This document shows, one piece after another, positions 9,040 through 21,097 of a stretch of 64,000 bases of DNA. Under the pieces are notes generated by a model, which saw only the letters and a program-made list of their open reading frames with translations, searched no databases and had not been told where the DNA came from. Position 1 is the stretch's first letter, and each line of letters opens with the position of its first letter. This DNA is from Aradus depressus (taxonomy: Eukaryota > Arthropoda > Insecta > Hemiptera > Aradidae): contig OY759218.1 of NCBI GenBank assembly GCA_963662175.1, forward strand, positions 4,332,001-4,396,000. The letters run 5' to 3'. Both the position numbers and the translations under genes were made by a program.

Positions 9040-10985
9040 ATTACATGTGAAATTCATGACAATCCGATTACCCTTCAATGATTCAGCATTATTTTTTTGC
9101 TTAGCCCCCCCTCCCAAATTTTTAAAATGTCACATAGTGTATTTTTTTATTTGACCATCAAGAATACTACATGTGAAATTTCGTGACAATCCGATCCTCC
9201 GTTAATGACCTATCACTATCTTCAAATTTAGGCCTACCCCCATAACCCCCCTCCCGTTCACAATTTTTTGACGTCACACACCCTATTTTTCTATTTGGCC
9301 TTTATGAATACTTCATGTGAAATTTCGTGACAATCCGATCATCCGTTAATGACTTATCACAATACTTATACTTAGGCCCCCATCAACCCACCCTCCCGTT
9401 CAAAATTTTGTGACATATACACTCTATATTTCTATTTGGCTTTTAAGAATACTACATGTGAAATTCCATGACAATACGACCAACCGTTAATGAGCTAGCA
9501 CTATATTTATACTTAGGCCCCCCCGCCACAACCCCCCCTCCCGTAAACAATTTTGAGCCGTCACACCGCCTATTTTTCTATTTGGCCTCCAGGAATACTA
9601 CATGTGAAATTTCGTGACAATCCGATCATCCGTTAATGACTTATCACTATACTTATACTTAGGCCCCCATCAACCCACCCTCCCGTTCAAACTTTTGTGA
9701 CATATACACCCTATATTTCTATTTGGCTTTTAAGAATACTACATGTGAAATTCCATGACAATACGACCAACCGTTATTGAGCTAGCACCATATTTATACT
9801 TAGGTCCCCCCGCCACTACCCCCCCTCCCGTCCAAAATTTTGAGCCGTTACACCGCCTATTTTTTTATTTGGCCTTCAGGAATACTCCATGTGAAATTTC
9901 GTGACAATCCGACCAACCGTTAAAGAATTAGCTCTATATTTATACTTAGGCCCCCCCACAACCCCCCCTCCCGTTCAAAACTTTGGGACGCCACACACCT
10001 TTTTTTCCTCTTTGGCTTTTAAAAATACTACGTGAAATTTCATGACGATTCGCCCATTAGTTAATGAGTTAGCTCTATATTTATACTTAGGCCCCCCCAC
10101 AACCCCCCCTCCCGTTCAAAGCTTTGGGACACCACACACCTTATTTTTCTATTTGGCCTTCAGGAATACTCCATGTGAAATTTCGTGACAATCCGACCAA
10201 CCGTTAAAGAATTAGCTCTATATTTATACTTAGGCCCCCCCACAACCCCCCCTCCCGATCAAAACTTTGGGACGCCACACACCTTTTTTTCCTATTTGGC
10301 TTTTAAAAATACTACATGTGAAATTTCATGATGATTCGCCCATTAGTTAATGAGTTAGCTCTATATTTATACTTAGGCCCCCCCACAACCCCCCCTCCCG
10401 TTCAAAACTTTGGGACGGCACACACCTTTTTTTCTTGTTTGGCTTTTAAAAAGACTACCTGTAAAATTTTATGACAATTCGACCATTAGTTAATGTGTTA
10501 GCTCTATATTTATACTTAGGCCTCCCCACAACCCCCCCTCCCGTTCAAAACTTTGGGACGCCACAAACCTTTTTTTCTTGTTTGGCTTTTAAAAAGACTA
10601 CGTGTGAATTTTCATGACGATTCGCCCATTAGTTAATGAGTTAGCTCTATATTTATACTTAGGCCCCCCTTACAACCCCCCCTCCCGATCAAAACCTTGG
10701 GACGCCACACACCTTTTTTTCCTATTTGGCTTTTAAAAATACTACATGTGAAATTTCATGACAATTTGACCATTAGTTGATGAGTTAGCACTATTTATAT
10801 ACTTAGGCCCCCCTTACAACCCCCCCTCCTGATCAAAATTTTGGGACGCGACATAGCCTATTATTCAATCGGGCTCAAAAGAATGCTACATGTGAAGTTT
10901 CATAAAAATCCGTCCAGCCGTATGGGCGTGATGCTGGAACAAACATACAAACACACTAACCCCGTTTCAGCTTTATTAATATAGA
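9040..10985. repeat. 141-146-bp tandem array (unit A)
   Basis: About 12-13 copies of a unit containing GAATACTACATGTGAAATTT, CGTGACAATCCGACCAACCG, TATATTTATACTTAGGCCCC and CAACCCCCCCTCCCGTTCAA. Unit starts at 9162, 9306, 9447, 9593, 9734 and 9880 give spacings of 144, 141, 146, 141 and 146 bp. The last unit grades into the Helitron 5' end (GAATGCTACATGTGAAGTTT…), so the array probably grew out of the terminal sequence. Arrays with the same unit fill much of 12340-16100 and 19200-20640. Confidence 0.88.
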
Positions 10986-12245
10986 CTTAAACGTTCCACT
11001 CAACATAGGGTACGTGACATCACCCAACACTCCTGCCAACTTCCTACTACCATCTCCAAAGCCCACTTATATTCCACATTTCTTCCTTGATAATGTTAGT
11101 AGAAACCAAACGGTAACTTATTTTATCATACATATGGAGTCTATCGAGCTCAGGATCGCCACTTAGAAATCTAGCCAAGGCACTTAGGTCAGATATTTTA
11201 TTCGGGAAGATAAAAATAAATTTGAGCACGTCGTCCTTCGGATTAGACTTTAGGCTATGATCGAGGGCCTTTTTGTATGTCAGGTGCTCGATAATGAGTC
11301 CTATGTTATGTAACTAAACCTAGGTAGCTAAAATTTCACTTAGGTTCAAAAAACCTTGAGCACGTCGTCCTTCGGATAGGACTTTCCCGATATATCTAAA
11401 TCTGTCTATCAGTTTTAACAAATATTAAATCTATAAACCGTTAAAAAGCAGGAAGTTTGAAGAATGGTATTTAGCCCGACGTTTTTCGAAAAACATTTTT
11501 ATTTCGATTTTTGTGTAGGATTCAGATATCCCGGTTGTTCATCAGTTTTAACAAATATTAAAACTAAAAACCATTTAAAAGCGAGAAATTTGAAGAATGG
11601 AGTTTACCGAGCTCAGGATCGCCATTTCGAAATCTAGCCAAGTCACTTAGGTCAGATGTTTTAATCAGGAAGATAAAAATAAATTTGAGCACGTCGTCCT
11701 TCGGTTTGGACTTTAAGCTATGATCGAGGGCCTTTTCGTATGTCGGGTACTCGATAATGAGTCGTATGTTACGTATCTAAACCTGGGTAGTTGAAATTTC
11801 ATTTACGTTAAAAATAACTTGAGCACGTCGTCCTTCGGTTTGGACTCTAAGCTATGATCGAGGGCTTTTTCGTATGTCAGGTACTCGATAATGAGTCGTA
11901 TGTTACGTATCTAAACCTGGGTAGCTGAAATTTCACTTAGGTTAAAAATAAATTTGAGCACGTCGTCCTTCGGATGGGACTTCCTCGATATATCTGAATC
12001 TGTATATCAGTTTTAACAAATATTAATACTTAAAACCGTTTAAAAGCGAGAAATTTGAAGAATGGAGTTTACCGAGCTCAGGATCGCCATTTAGAAATCT
12101 AGCCAAGTCACTTAGGTCAGATGTTTTAATCGGGAAGATAAAAATAACTTTGAGCACGTCGTCCTTCGGATGGGACTTTCCCGATACATCTGAATCTTTC
12201 TTTGGTTGACCATCTTCGTTTCTGGATGCTGCCTATCTACCAACA
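10986..12245 (-). repeat. spacer with ~460-bp tandem repeats and a conserved minus-strand frame
   Basis: The motif GAGCTCAGGATCGCC recurs at 11146, 11609 and 12074 (spacings 463 and 465 bp), and TTGAGCACGTCGTCCTTCGG recurs within each unit. On the minus strand the units read as degenerate copies of one peptide with SHPKDDVLK, LHNIRLIIEYLT, ARFLSGDPELGRLH and SNFSLFNGL. The best frame in this spacer is 11047-11229. I do not recognise the protein. It may be host sequence captured by the Helitron, or repetitive DNA that happens to stay open. Confidence 0.7.
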
Positions 12246-15200
12246 TAGCTGTATTAATTTGCAACAGCGGACACCACAGCTAGTAAATGTCTTGCAACAG
12301 TGAACCACACAGCGAATACATAGTTACTACTACTACATGTGAAATTCATGACAATCCGATTGCCCTTTAATCATTCAGCATTATTTTTATGCTTAGCCCC
12401 CCCCCCCCCCCCCTCCAAATTTTTAAGATGTCACATAGTGTATTTTTCTATTTGGCCATCAAGAATACTACATGTGAAATTCCATGACAATCCAATCATC
12501 CGTTAATGACCTATCACTATCTTCAAATTTAGGCCTACCCCCATAACCCCCCTCCCGTTCACAATTTTTTGATGTCAAACACCCTATTTTTCTATTTGGC
12601 CTTTATGAATACTACATGTGAAATTTCGTGACAATCCGATCATCCGTTAATGACTTATCACTATACTTATACTTAGGCCCCCATCAATCCATCCTCCCGT
12701 TCAAAATTTTGTGACTTATACACCCTATATTGGCTTTTAAGAATACTACATGTGAAATTCCATGACAATACGACCACCCGTTAATGAGCTACCACTATAT
12801 TTATACTTAGCCCCCCCCCCCCCAGCCCCCCCCCACAACCCCCCCTCAGGTTCAAAACTTTGGGTCGCCACACACCTTTTTTTTTTACTACATGTGAAAC
12901 TTCGTGACAATGCGACCACCCGTTAATGAGCTAGCTCTATATTTATACTTAGGCCCCCCCACAACCCCCCCTCCCGTTCAAAACATTGGGACGCCACACA
13001 CCTTATTTTTTTATTTGGCCTTCAGGAATACTACATGGGAAATTTCGTGACAATGCGACCACCCGTTAATGAGCTAGCTCTATATTTATATTATACGCTG
13101 GGCCACACTGCTAGCGCCTTGCAACAGCAGACCCCACAGCTAGTACGTAATTAGAAACGCTGGGCATCACAGCTAGTAAATGTCTTGTAGGTGCCTTGCA
13201 ACAGCGAACCCCACAGCCAGTACATAGTTAGGAACGCTGGGGCTGAGCACTACAGCTAGTAAGTGCCTTGCAACAGCGGACCCCACAGCTAGTACGATAT
13301 TAGGAACGCTGGACATCACAGCTAGTAAATGTCTTGCAACAGTGAACCCCACAGCGAATACATAGTTACTACTACTACATGTGAAATTCATGACAAACCG
13401 ATTCATGACAATACGATCAACCGTTAAAGAGTTAGCTCTATATTTATACTTAGGCCCCCCCACAACCCCCCCTACCGTTCAAAACTTTGGGACGCCACAC
13501 ACCTTTTTTTCCTATTTGGCTTTTGAAAATACTACGTGAAATTTCATGACGATTCGCCCATTAGTTAATGAGTTAGCTCTATATTTATACTTAGGCCCCC
13601 CCACTACACTCCCCCCTCCCGTAAAAAATTTTGAGCCGTCACACCGCCTATTTTTCTATTTGGTCTTCAGGAATACTCCATGTGAAATTTCGTGACAATC
13701 CGACCAACCGTTAAAGAGTTAGCTCTATATTTATACTTAGGCCCCCCCACAACCCCCCCTCCCGTTCAAAACTTTGGGACGCCACACACCTTTTTTTCCT
13801 ATTTGGCTTTTAAAAATACTACATGTGAAATTTCATGACGATTCGCCCATTAGTTAATGAGTTAGCTCTATATTTATACTTAGGCCCCCCCACTACCCCC
13901 CCCCCCTCCCGTAAAAAATTTTGAGCCGTCACACCGCCTATTTTTCTATTTGGTCTTCAGGAATACTCCATGTGAAATTTCGTGACAATCCGACCAACCG
14001 TTAAAGAGTTAGCTCTATATTTATACTTAGGCCCCCCCACAACCCTCCCTCCCGTTCAAAACTTTGGGACGCCACACACCTTTTTTTCCTATTTGGCTTT
14101 TAAAAATACTACATGTGAAATTTCATGACGATTCGCCCATTAGTTAATGAGTTAGCTCTATATTTATACTTAGGCCCCCCCACTACCCCCCTCCCGTAAA
14201 AAATTTTGAGCCGTAACACCGCCTATTTTTTTTATTTGGTCTTCTAATACTACATGTGAAACTTCGTGACAATCCGCCCAACTGTTAAAGAGTTAGCTCT
14301 ATATTTATACTTAGGCCCCCTCAACCCCCCCTTCCGTTCAAAACTTTAGAACGACACACACCTTATTTTTCTATTTTTCCTTCAGGAATACTCCATGTGA
14401 AATTTCGTGACAATCCGACCAACGTTAGGAACGCTGGTCACCACAGCTAGTATGTGCCTCGCAACAGCGGACCCCACAGCTAGTACGAAGTTAGGAACGC
14501 TGGGCACTACAGCTAGTAAATGCCTTGCAACAACGGACCCCACAGCTAGTACGATATAAGGGACCCTGGGCATCACAGCTAGTATGCTTCTGCAACGACG
14601 GACCCCACAGCTAGTACGTTTTTAGGAACGCTGGGCCCTACAGGTAGTAGGTGCCTTGCAACTGCGAACCCCACAGATAGTATGTAGTTAGAACCACAGG
14701 GCATCACAGCTAGTATGAGTTTTGCAACGGCGGACCCCACGGCTAGTACCTACGTAGTGAAATACGCTGGGCCACACTGCTAGCGCCTTGCAGCAGCAGA
14801 CCCCACAGCTAGTACGTAATTAGAAACGCTGGGCATCACAGCTAGTAAATGTCTTGTAGGTGCCTTGCAACAGCGAACCCCACAGCCAGTACATAGTTAG
14901 GAACGCTGGGGCTGAGCACTACAGCTAGTAAGTGCCTTGCAACAGCGGACCCCACAACTAGTACGATATTAGGAACGCTGGACATCACAGCTAGTAAATG
15001 TCTTGCAACAGTGAACCCCACAGCGAATACATAGTTACTACTACTACATGTGAAATTCATGACAATCCGATTCATGACAATACGACCAACCGTTAAAGAG
15101 TTAGCTCTATATTTATACTTAGGCCCCCCCACAACCCCCCCTCCCGTTCAAAACTTTGGGACGCCACACACCTTTTTTTCCTATTTGGCTTTTAAAAATA

Positions 15201-16179
15201 CTACATGTGAAATTTCATGACGATTCGCCCATTAGTTAATGAGTTAGCTCTATATTTATACTTAGGCCCCCCCACTACCCCCCCCTCCCGTAAAAAATTT
15301 TGAGCCGTCACACCGCCTATTTTTCTATTTGGTCTTCAGGAATACTCCATGTGAAATTTCGTGACAATCCGACCAACCGTTAAAGAGTTAGCTCTATATT
15401 TATACTTAGGCCCCCCCACAACCCTCCCTCCCGTTCAAAACTTTGGGACGCCACACACCTTTTTTTCCTATTTGGCTTTTCATGACGATTCGCCCATTAG
15501 TTAATGAGTTAGCTCTATATTTATACTTAGGCCCCCCCACTACCCCCCTCCCGTAAAAAATTTTGAGCCGTCACACCGCCTATTTTTTTTATTTGGTCTT
15601 CAGGAATACTACATGTGAAACTTCGTGACAATCCGACCAACTGTTAAAGAGTTAGCTCTATATTTATACTTAGGCCCCCCCACAACCCCCCCTCCCGTTC
15701 AAAACTTTGGGACGCCACACACCTTTTTTTCCTATTTGGCTTTTAAAAATACTACATGTGAAATTTCATGACGATTCGCCCATTAGTTAATGAGTTAGCA
15801 CTATTTATATACTTAGGCCCCCCTTACAACCCCCCCTCCCGATCAAAATTTTGGGACGCCACACACCTTTTTTTCCTGTTTGGCTTTTAAAAAGACTACG
15901 TGTGAAATTTCATGACAATTTGACCATTAGTTAATGAGTTAGCACTATTTATATACTTAGGCTCCCCTTACAACCCCCCCTCCCGATCAAAATTTTGGGA
16001 CGCCACATAGCCTATTATTCAATCGGGCTCAAAAGAATGCTACATGGGAAGTTTCATAAAAATCTGTCCAGCGGTTTGGGCGTGATGCTGCAACAAACAT
16101 ACATACATACATACATACATACACACAAACAAACATACAAACAAACAAACAAACCCCCTTTCAGCTTTATTAATATAGA
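12246..16179 (-). mobile_element. Helitron unit B (5' end only)
   Basis: It begins abruptly inside the 66-bp repeats (GCAACAGCGGACACCACAGC) with no CTAG hairpin. It then alternates 66-bp arrays (13090-13370, 14420-15040) with 141-146-bp arrays (12340-13085, 13380-14420, 15070-16050) and ends at a Helitron 5' end at 16179 (CTTTATTAATATAGA on the plus strand), preceded by an (ACAT)n(ACAA)n microsatellite at ~16094-16153. The next minus-strand flank base is A, as expected. The 3' end has been lost. Block-wise alternation suggests unequal exchange among arrays. Confidence 0.65.
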
Positions 16180-17995
16180 TTATATCACAATGTACACAAG
16201 TTTTAATTTGTGTTCATATCTATACATACATCTTTTTTTTTTTGGCATTTTTCTTCCATAGTGGATCGGTGTCACCATATTTAAAGTCAGTCTGAACGTT
16301 GTGCTGACGTTGGCATAATCCGAAACCAGCACACTCTATGGCTCTGTCAGTTAACAAATATTAAATCTATAAACCGTTGAAAAGCAAGAAATTTGAAGAA
16401 TGGAGTCTACCGAGCTCAGGATCGCCACTTAGAAATCTAGCTGAGGCACTTAGGTCAGATGTTTTAATCGGGAAGTTAAAAATAACTTTGAGCACTTCGT
16501 CCTTCGGATGGGACATTAAGCGATGATCCAGGGCTTTTTCGAATGTGAGGTACTCGATAATGAGACGTATGTTATGTAAATAAACCTGGGTAGGTCAATT
16601 TCCACTTAGGTTGAAAGCCTTGAGCACGTCGTCCTTCGGATGGGACTTTCCGGATATATCTGAATCTGTAGTATCAGTTTTAACAATTATTAAGCCTATA
16701 AACCGTTAAATAGCGCGAATTTTTTGAAAAACGTTTTTATTTTGATTTTTGTGTGGGGTTCAGATAATCCGGTCGTTCTCTATCAGTTTTAACAAATATT
16801 TAATCTATAAACCGTTAAAAAGCGAGAAATTTGAAGAATGGAGTCTACCGAGCTCAGGATCGCCACTTACAAATCTAGCTGAGGCACTTAGGTCAGATGT
16901 TTTAATCGGGAAGTGAAAAATAACTATGAGCACGTCGTCCTTCGGATGGGACTTTAAGCGATGTTCCAGGGCTTTTTCGAATGTGAGGTACTCGATAATG
17001 AGACGTATGTTATGTAAATAAACCTGGGTAGGTGAAATATCACTTAGGTTGAAAATAGCCTTGAGCACGTCGTCCTTCGGATGGGACTTTCCGGATAAAT
17101 CTGAATCTCTCGTATCAGTTTTAACAATTATTAAGCCTATAAACCGTTAAATAGCGCGAATTTTTTGAAAAACGTTTTCATTTTGATTTTTGTGTGGGGT
17201 TCAGATAATCCGGTCGTTCTCTATCAGTTTTAACAATTATTAAGCCTATAAACCGTTAAAAAGCGAGAAATTTGAAGAATGGAGTCTACCGAGCTCAGGA
17301 TCGCCACTTACAAATCTAGCTGAGGCACTTAGGTCAGATGTTTTAATCGGGAAGTGAAAAATAACTATGAGCACGTCGTCCTTCGGATGGGACTTTAAGC
17401 GATGTTCCAGGACTTTTTCGAATGTGAGGTACTCGATAATGAGACGTATGTTATGTAAATAAACCTGGGTAGGTGAAATTTCACTTAGGTTGAAAATAGC
17501 CTTGAGCACGTCGTCCTTCGGATGGGACTTTCCGGATAAATCTGAATCTGTCGTTTCAGTTTTAACAATTATTAAGCCTATAAACCGTTAAATAGCGCAA
17601 ATTTTTTGAAAAACATTTTTATTTTGATTTTTGTGTAGGATTCAGATAATCCGGTCGTTCTCTATCAGTTTTAACAAATATTAAATCTATAAACCGTTAA
17701 AAAGCGAGAAATTTCAAGAATGGAGTCTACCGAGCTCAGGATCGCCACTTAGAAATCTAGCTGAGGCACTTAGGTCAGATGTTTCAATCGGGAAGTTAAA
17801 AAACACTTTGAGCACGTCGTCCTTCGGATGGGACTTTCCGGATAAATCTGAATCTCTCGTATCAGTTTTAACAATTATTAAGCCTATAAACCGTTAAATA
17901 GCGCAAATTTTTTGAAAAACATTTTTATTTTGATTTTTGTGTAGGATTCAGATAATCCGGTCGTTCTCTATCAGTTTTAACAAATATTAAATCTA
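16180..17995 (-). repeat. spacer with 441-bp tandem repeats and a conserved minus-strand frame
   Basis: GAGCTCAGGATCGCC recurs at 16412, 16850, 17291 and 17732; spacings are 438, 441 and 441 bp, all multiples of three. The minus frames at 16805-17068 and 17246-17509 are each 87 codons and nearly identical, containing ISPTQVYLHNIRLIIEYLTF, LKSHPKDDVLIVIFHFP and DPELGRLHSSNFSLFNGL. Homologous to the spacer at 10986-12245 but more uniform. Protein family not recognised. The sequence interrupted at 17995 (AAATCTATAAACCGTT elsewhere in the array) shows that unit C lies inserted in this repeat. Confidence 0.75.
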
Positions 17996-20713
17996 TAGCA
18001 GTTATACCCGGCGTTGCCCGGGGAACTTTGATTTTTCTCCCAATATCTTCTATAACGCTATTCAGTTCCTCGACAGTACATTCATGATGTTATAATTTTC
18101 AATTATTCATACGGAATAAGGCTTATAGTCCTTCAGCTGTTGTAACGCTAGTAAGTTTTTAGGACCCCTGGAAGCCACACCTAGTGAATACTTAGCATCG
18201 CTGGACGTCCTAGTCAGTGCGTACTTAAGAACGTTTGTGACCACAGCTAGTATGTGGCTTGCAACGCTGAGCACCACAGCTAGTACGTAGTAGGGAATGC
18301 TGGGCATCATAGCTAGTATGTGCCTTGCGACGGCGGACCCAACAGCTAGTACGTAGTTAGGAACGCTGGTCACCACAGCTAGTATGTGCCTCGCAACAGC
18401 GGACCCCACAGCTAGTACGAAGTTAGGAACGCTGGGCATCACAGCTATTAAGTGCCTTGCAACAGCGGACCCCACAGCTAGTATGTAGTTAAATACGCTG
18501 GGCATTACAGTTAGTAAGTGCTTTGCAACAGCGAACTTCACAGCTAGTACATAGTTAGGAACGCTGGGCACTACAGCTAGTAAATGCCTTGCAACAACGG
18601 ACCCCACAGCTAGTACGAAGTTAGGAACGCTGGGCACTACAGCTAGTAAATGCCTTGCAACAACGGACCCCACAGCTAGTACGATATTAGGAACCCTGGG
18701 CATCTCAGCTAGTATGCTTTTGCAACGACGGACCCCACAGCTAGTACGTAATTAGGAACGCTGGGCCCTACAGGTAGTAGGTGCCTTGCAACTGCGAACC
18801 CCACAGATAGTATGTAGTTAGAACCACAGGGCATCACAGCTATTATGAGTTTTGCAACGGCGGACCCCACACCTAGTACCTACGAGTGAAATACGCTGGG
18901 CCACACTGCTAGCGCCTTGCAACAGCAGACCCCACAGCTAGTACGTAATTAGAAACGCTGGGCATTACAGCTAGTAAATGTCTTATAGGTGCCTTGCAAC
19001 AGCGAACCCCACAGCCAGTACATAGTTAGGAACGCTGGGGCTGAGCACTACAGCTAGTAAGTACCTTGCAACAGCGGACCCCACAGCTAGTACGATATTA
19101 GGAACGCTGGACATCACAGCTAGTAAATGTCTTGCAACAGTGAACCCCACAGCGAATACATAGTTACTACTACTATATGTGAAATTCATGACAATCCGAT
19201 TCATGACAATACGACCAACCGTTAATGAGCTAACTCTATATGTATATTTAGCCCCCCCCACAACCCTCCTTCCTGTTCAAAATTTTGGGCCGTCACACAC
19301 CTAATATTTCTATTTGACCTTTAGGAATACTACATGTGAAATTTCATGACAATCCGACCAACCGTTAAAGAGTTAGCTCTATATTTATACTAAGGCCCCC
19401 CACAACCCCCCCTCCCGATCAAAACATTGGAACGCCACACACCTTATTTTTCTTTTTGGCCTTCAGGAATACTCCATGTGAAATTTCGTGACAATCCGAC
19501 CAACCGTTAAAGAGTTAGCTCTATATTTATACTTAGGCCCCCCACAACCCCCCCTCCCGTTCAAAACTTTGGGACGCCACACACCTTTTTTTCCTATTTG
19601 GCTTTTAAAAATACTACATGTGAAATTTCATGACGATTCGCCCATTAGTTAATGAGTTAGCTCTTTATTTATACTTAGGCCTCCCACTACCCCCCCTCCC
19701 GTAAAAACTTTTGAGCCGTCACACCGCCTATTTTTTTATTTGGTCTTCAGGAATACTACATGTGAAACTTCGTGACAATCCGACCAACTGTTAAAGAGTT
19801 AGCTCTATATTTATACTTAGGCCCCCCCACAACCCCCCTCCCGTTCAAAACTTTGGGACGCCACACACCTTTTTTTGCTATTTGGCTTTTAAAAATACTA
19901 CATGTGAAATTTCATGACGATTCGCCCATTAGTTAATGAGTTAGCTCTATATTTATACTTAGGCCCCCCCACAACCCCCCCTCCCGTTCAAAACTTTGGG
20001 ACGCCACACACCTTTTTTTCCTATTTGGCTTTTAAAAAGACTACGTGTGAAATTTCATGACAATTCGACCATTGGTTAATGTGTTAGCACTATTTATATA
20101 CTTAGGCCCCCCTTACAACCCCCCCTCCCGATCAAAACTTTGGGACGCCATACACCTTTTTTTCCTATTTGGCTTTTAAAAATACTACATGTGAAATTTC
20201 ATGACGATTCGCCCATTAGTTAATGAGTTAGCTCTATATTTATACTTAGGCCCCCCCACAACCCCCCCTCCCGTTCAAAACTTTGGGACGCCACACACCT
20301 TTTTTTCTTGTTTGGCTTTTAAAAAGACTACCTGTAAAATTTCATGACAATTCGCCCATTAGTTAATGAGTTAGCACTATTTATATACTTAGGCCCCCCC
20401 ACAACCCCCCCTCCCGATCAAACTTTGGGACGCCACACACCTTTTTTTCTTGTTTGGCTTTTAAAAAGACTACCTGTAAAATTTCATGACAATTCGCCCA
20501 TTAGTTAATGAGTTAGCACTATTTTTATACTTAGGCCCCCCTTACAACCCCCCCTCCCGATCAAAATTTTGGGACGCCACATAGCCTATTATTCAATCGG
20601 GCTCAAAAGAATGCTACATGGGCAGTTTCATAAAAATCCGTCCAGCGGTTTGGGCGTGATGCTGGAACAAACATACAAACAAACAAACCCCGTTTCAGCT
20701 TTATTAATATAGA
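17996..20713 (-). mobile_element. Helitron unit C with damaged 3' terminus
   Basis: The head repeats unit A (GTTATACCCGGCGTTGCCCG hairpin at ~18003-18022), then comes a 66-bp array (18110-19170), a 141-146-bp array (19200-20640) and the 5' end at 20713, which is also the outer border in the gypsy LTR. On the minus strand the 3' end reads ACTGCTA then TAGATTT: the expected terminal CTAG has become CTAT. The 198-codon minus frame at 18107-18703 is a run of 22-residue repeats. A damaged terminator here would allow replication to run past it. Confidence 0.7.
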
Positions 20714-21002
20714 TTGTCAATCGATAATCGATGTGAGAGATAACCTTGAAGATAGAAGAAAAGCTAGTAAGTATTTGAGTGTTCATTTTGAGATAGATAT
20801 TTTTGTGATTAGTCAATATAAGAGTGGACTTGTTATTTGGTTTTTCTTTTCTTATTTTTCCACTTTATTTTTAAACCTACATCCCAAGGAAATCATTCCC
20901 TGCACGGACGAACAGGACTAGTGAGGAGAACTCTGGGTCCCGCTGAGTAGATCCAGCAAAATTGTGCTTTCCCGGGGTGGAGGTAAGTCCAGTAACGGCA
21001 CA
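20714..21002 (+). repeat. gypsy 5' LTR, second part
   Basis: It matches 25723-26013 apart from a few substitutions and a 2-bp difference. It ends AGTAACGGCACA at 21002 and is followed by the spacer ATTC and the primer-binding site. Confidence 0.93.
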
Positions 21003-21006
21003 ATTC

Positions 21007-21024
21007 TGGTGCCCGAACAGGGAC
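21007..21024 (+). promoter_or_regulatory. tRNA-Lys-type primer-binding site of the gypsy element
   Basis: TGGTGCCCGAACAGGGAC lies 4 bp after the LTR end. It differs at one base from TGGCGCCCGAACAGGGAC, the complement of the tRNA-Lys3 3' end used as reverse-transcription primer by many retroelements. Confidence 0.85.
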
Positions 21025-21097
21025 TAAAGGGTCCTATTTTCATTATATCGTAAAATTTCTCTTCCTTTTTTTTTATTGTCATTTTATCAGTTAAAGA

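Larger units (their letters stand above)
7661..10985 (-). mobile_element. Helitron unit A (both ends present)
   Basis: This 3.3-kb unit has a clean 3' end at 7661 (CTAG plus hairpin), a head region up to ~7790 shared with unit C, a 66-bp array (~7790-9030), an array of 141-146-bp repeats (~9040-10870), and a 5' end that reads on the plus strand GTCCAGCCGTATGGGCGTGA … CTTTATTAATATAGA (10985). The flank next to that 5' end is G on the minus strand, not the expected A, so unit A is probably an internal part of the composite rather than an independent insertion. Confidence 0.65.
7661..20713 (-). mobile_element. Helitron-like composite element inserted in the gypsy LTR
   Basis: Read on the minus strand, the insert starts TCTATATTAATAAAGCTG (20713 downward) and ends with a GC-rich hairpin (CCCGG-loop-CCGGG at 7673-7688) followed 12 nt later by the terminal CTAG (7664-7661). 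The undisturbed LTR shows that the break lies exactly between A and T (…GACAA|TCGATAAT…) with no target duplication. TC start, hairpin plus CTAG end, and A|T insertion are the Helitron hallmarks. It encodes no Rep/helicase, so it is non-autonomous. Internally it holds three 5'-type ends (10985, 16179, 20713) but only two 3'-type ends (7661 and a damaged one near 17996), separated by tandem repeats. An alternative reading of the 5'-type end as an RTE LINE tail fits the junction less well. Confidence 0.8.

Noticed and set aside
18107..18703. 198-codon minus-strand frame as a novel hydrophobic repeat protein
   Set aside because: It is explained by the 66-bp tandem unit being divisible by three. 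Other arrays of the same unit break frame freely, and there is no upstream gene structure.
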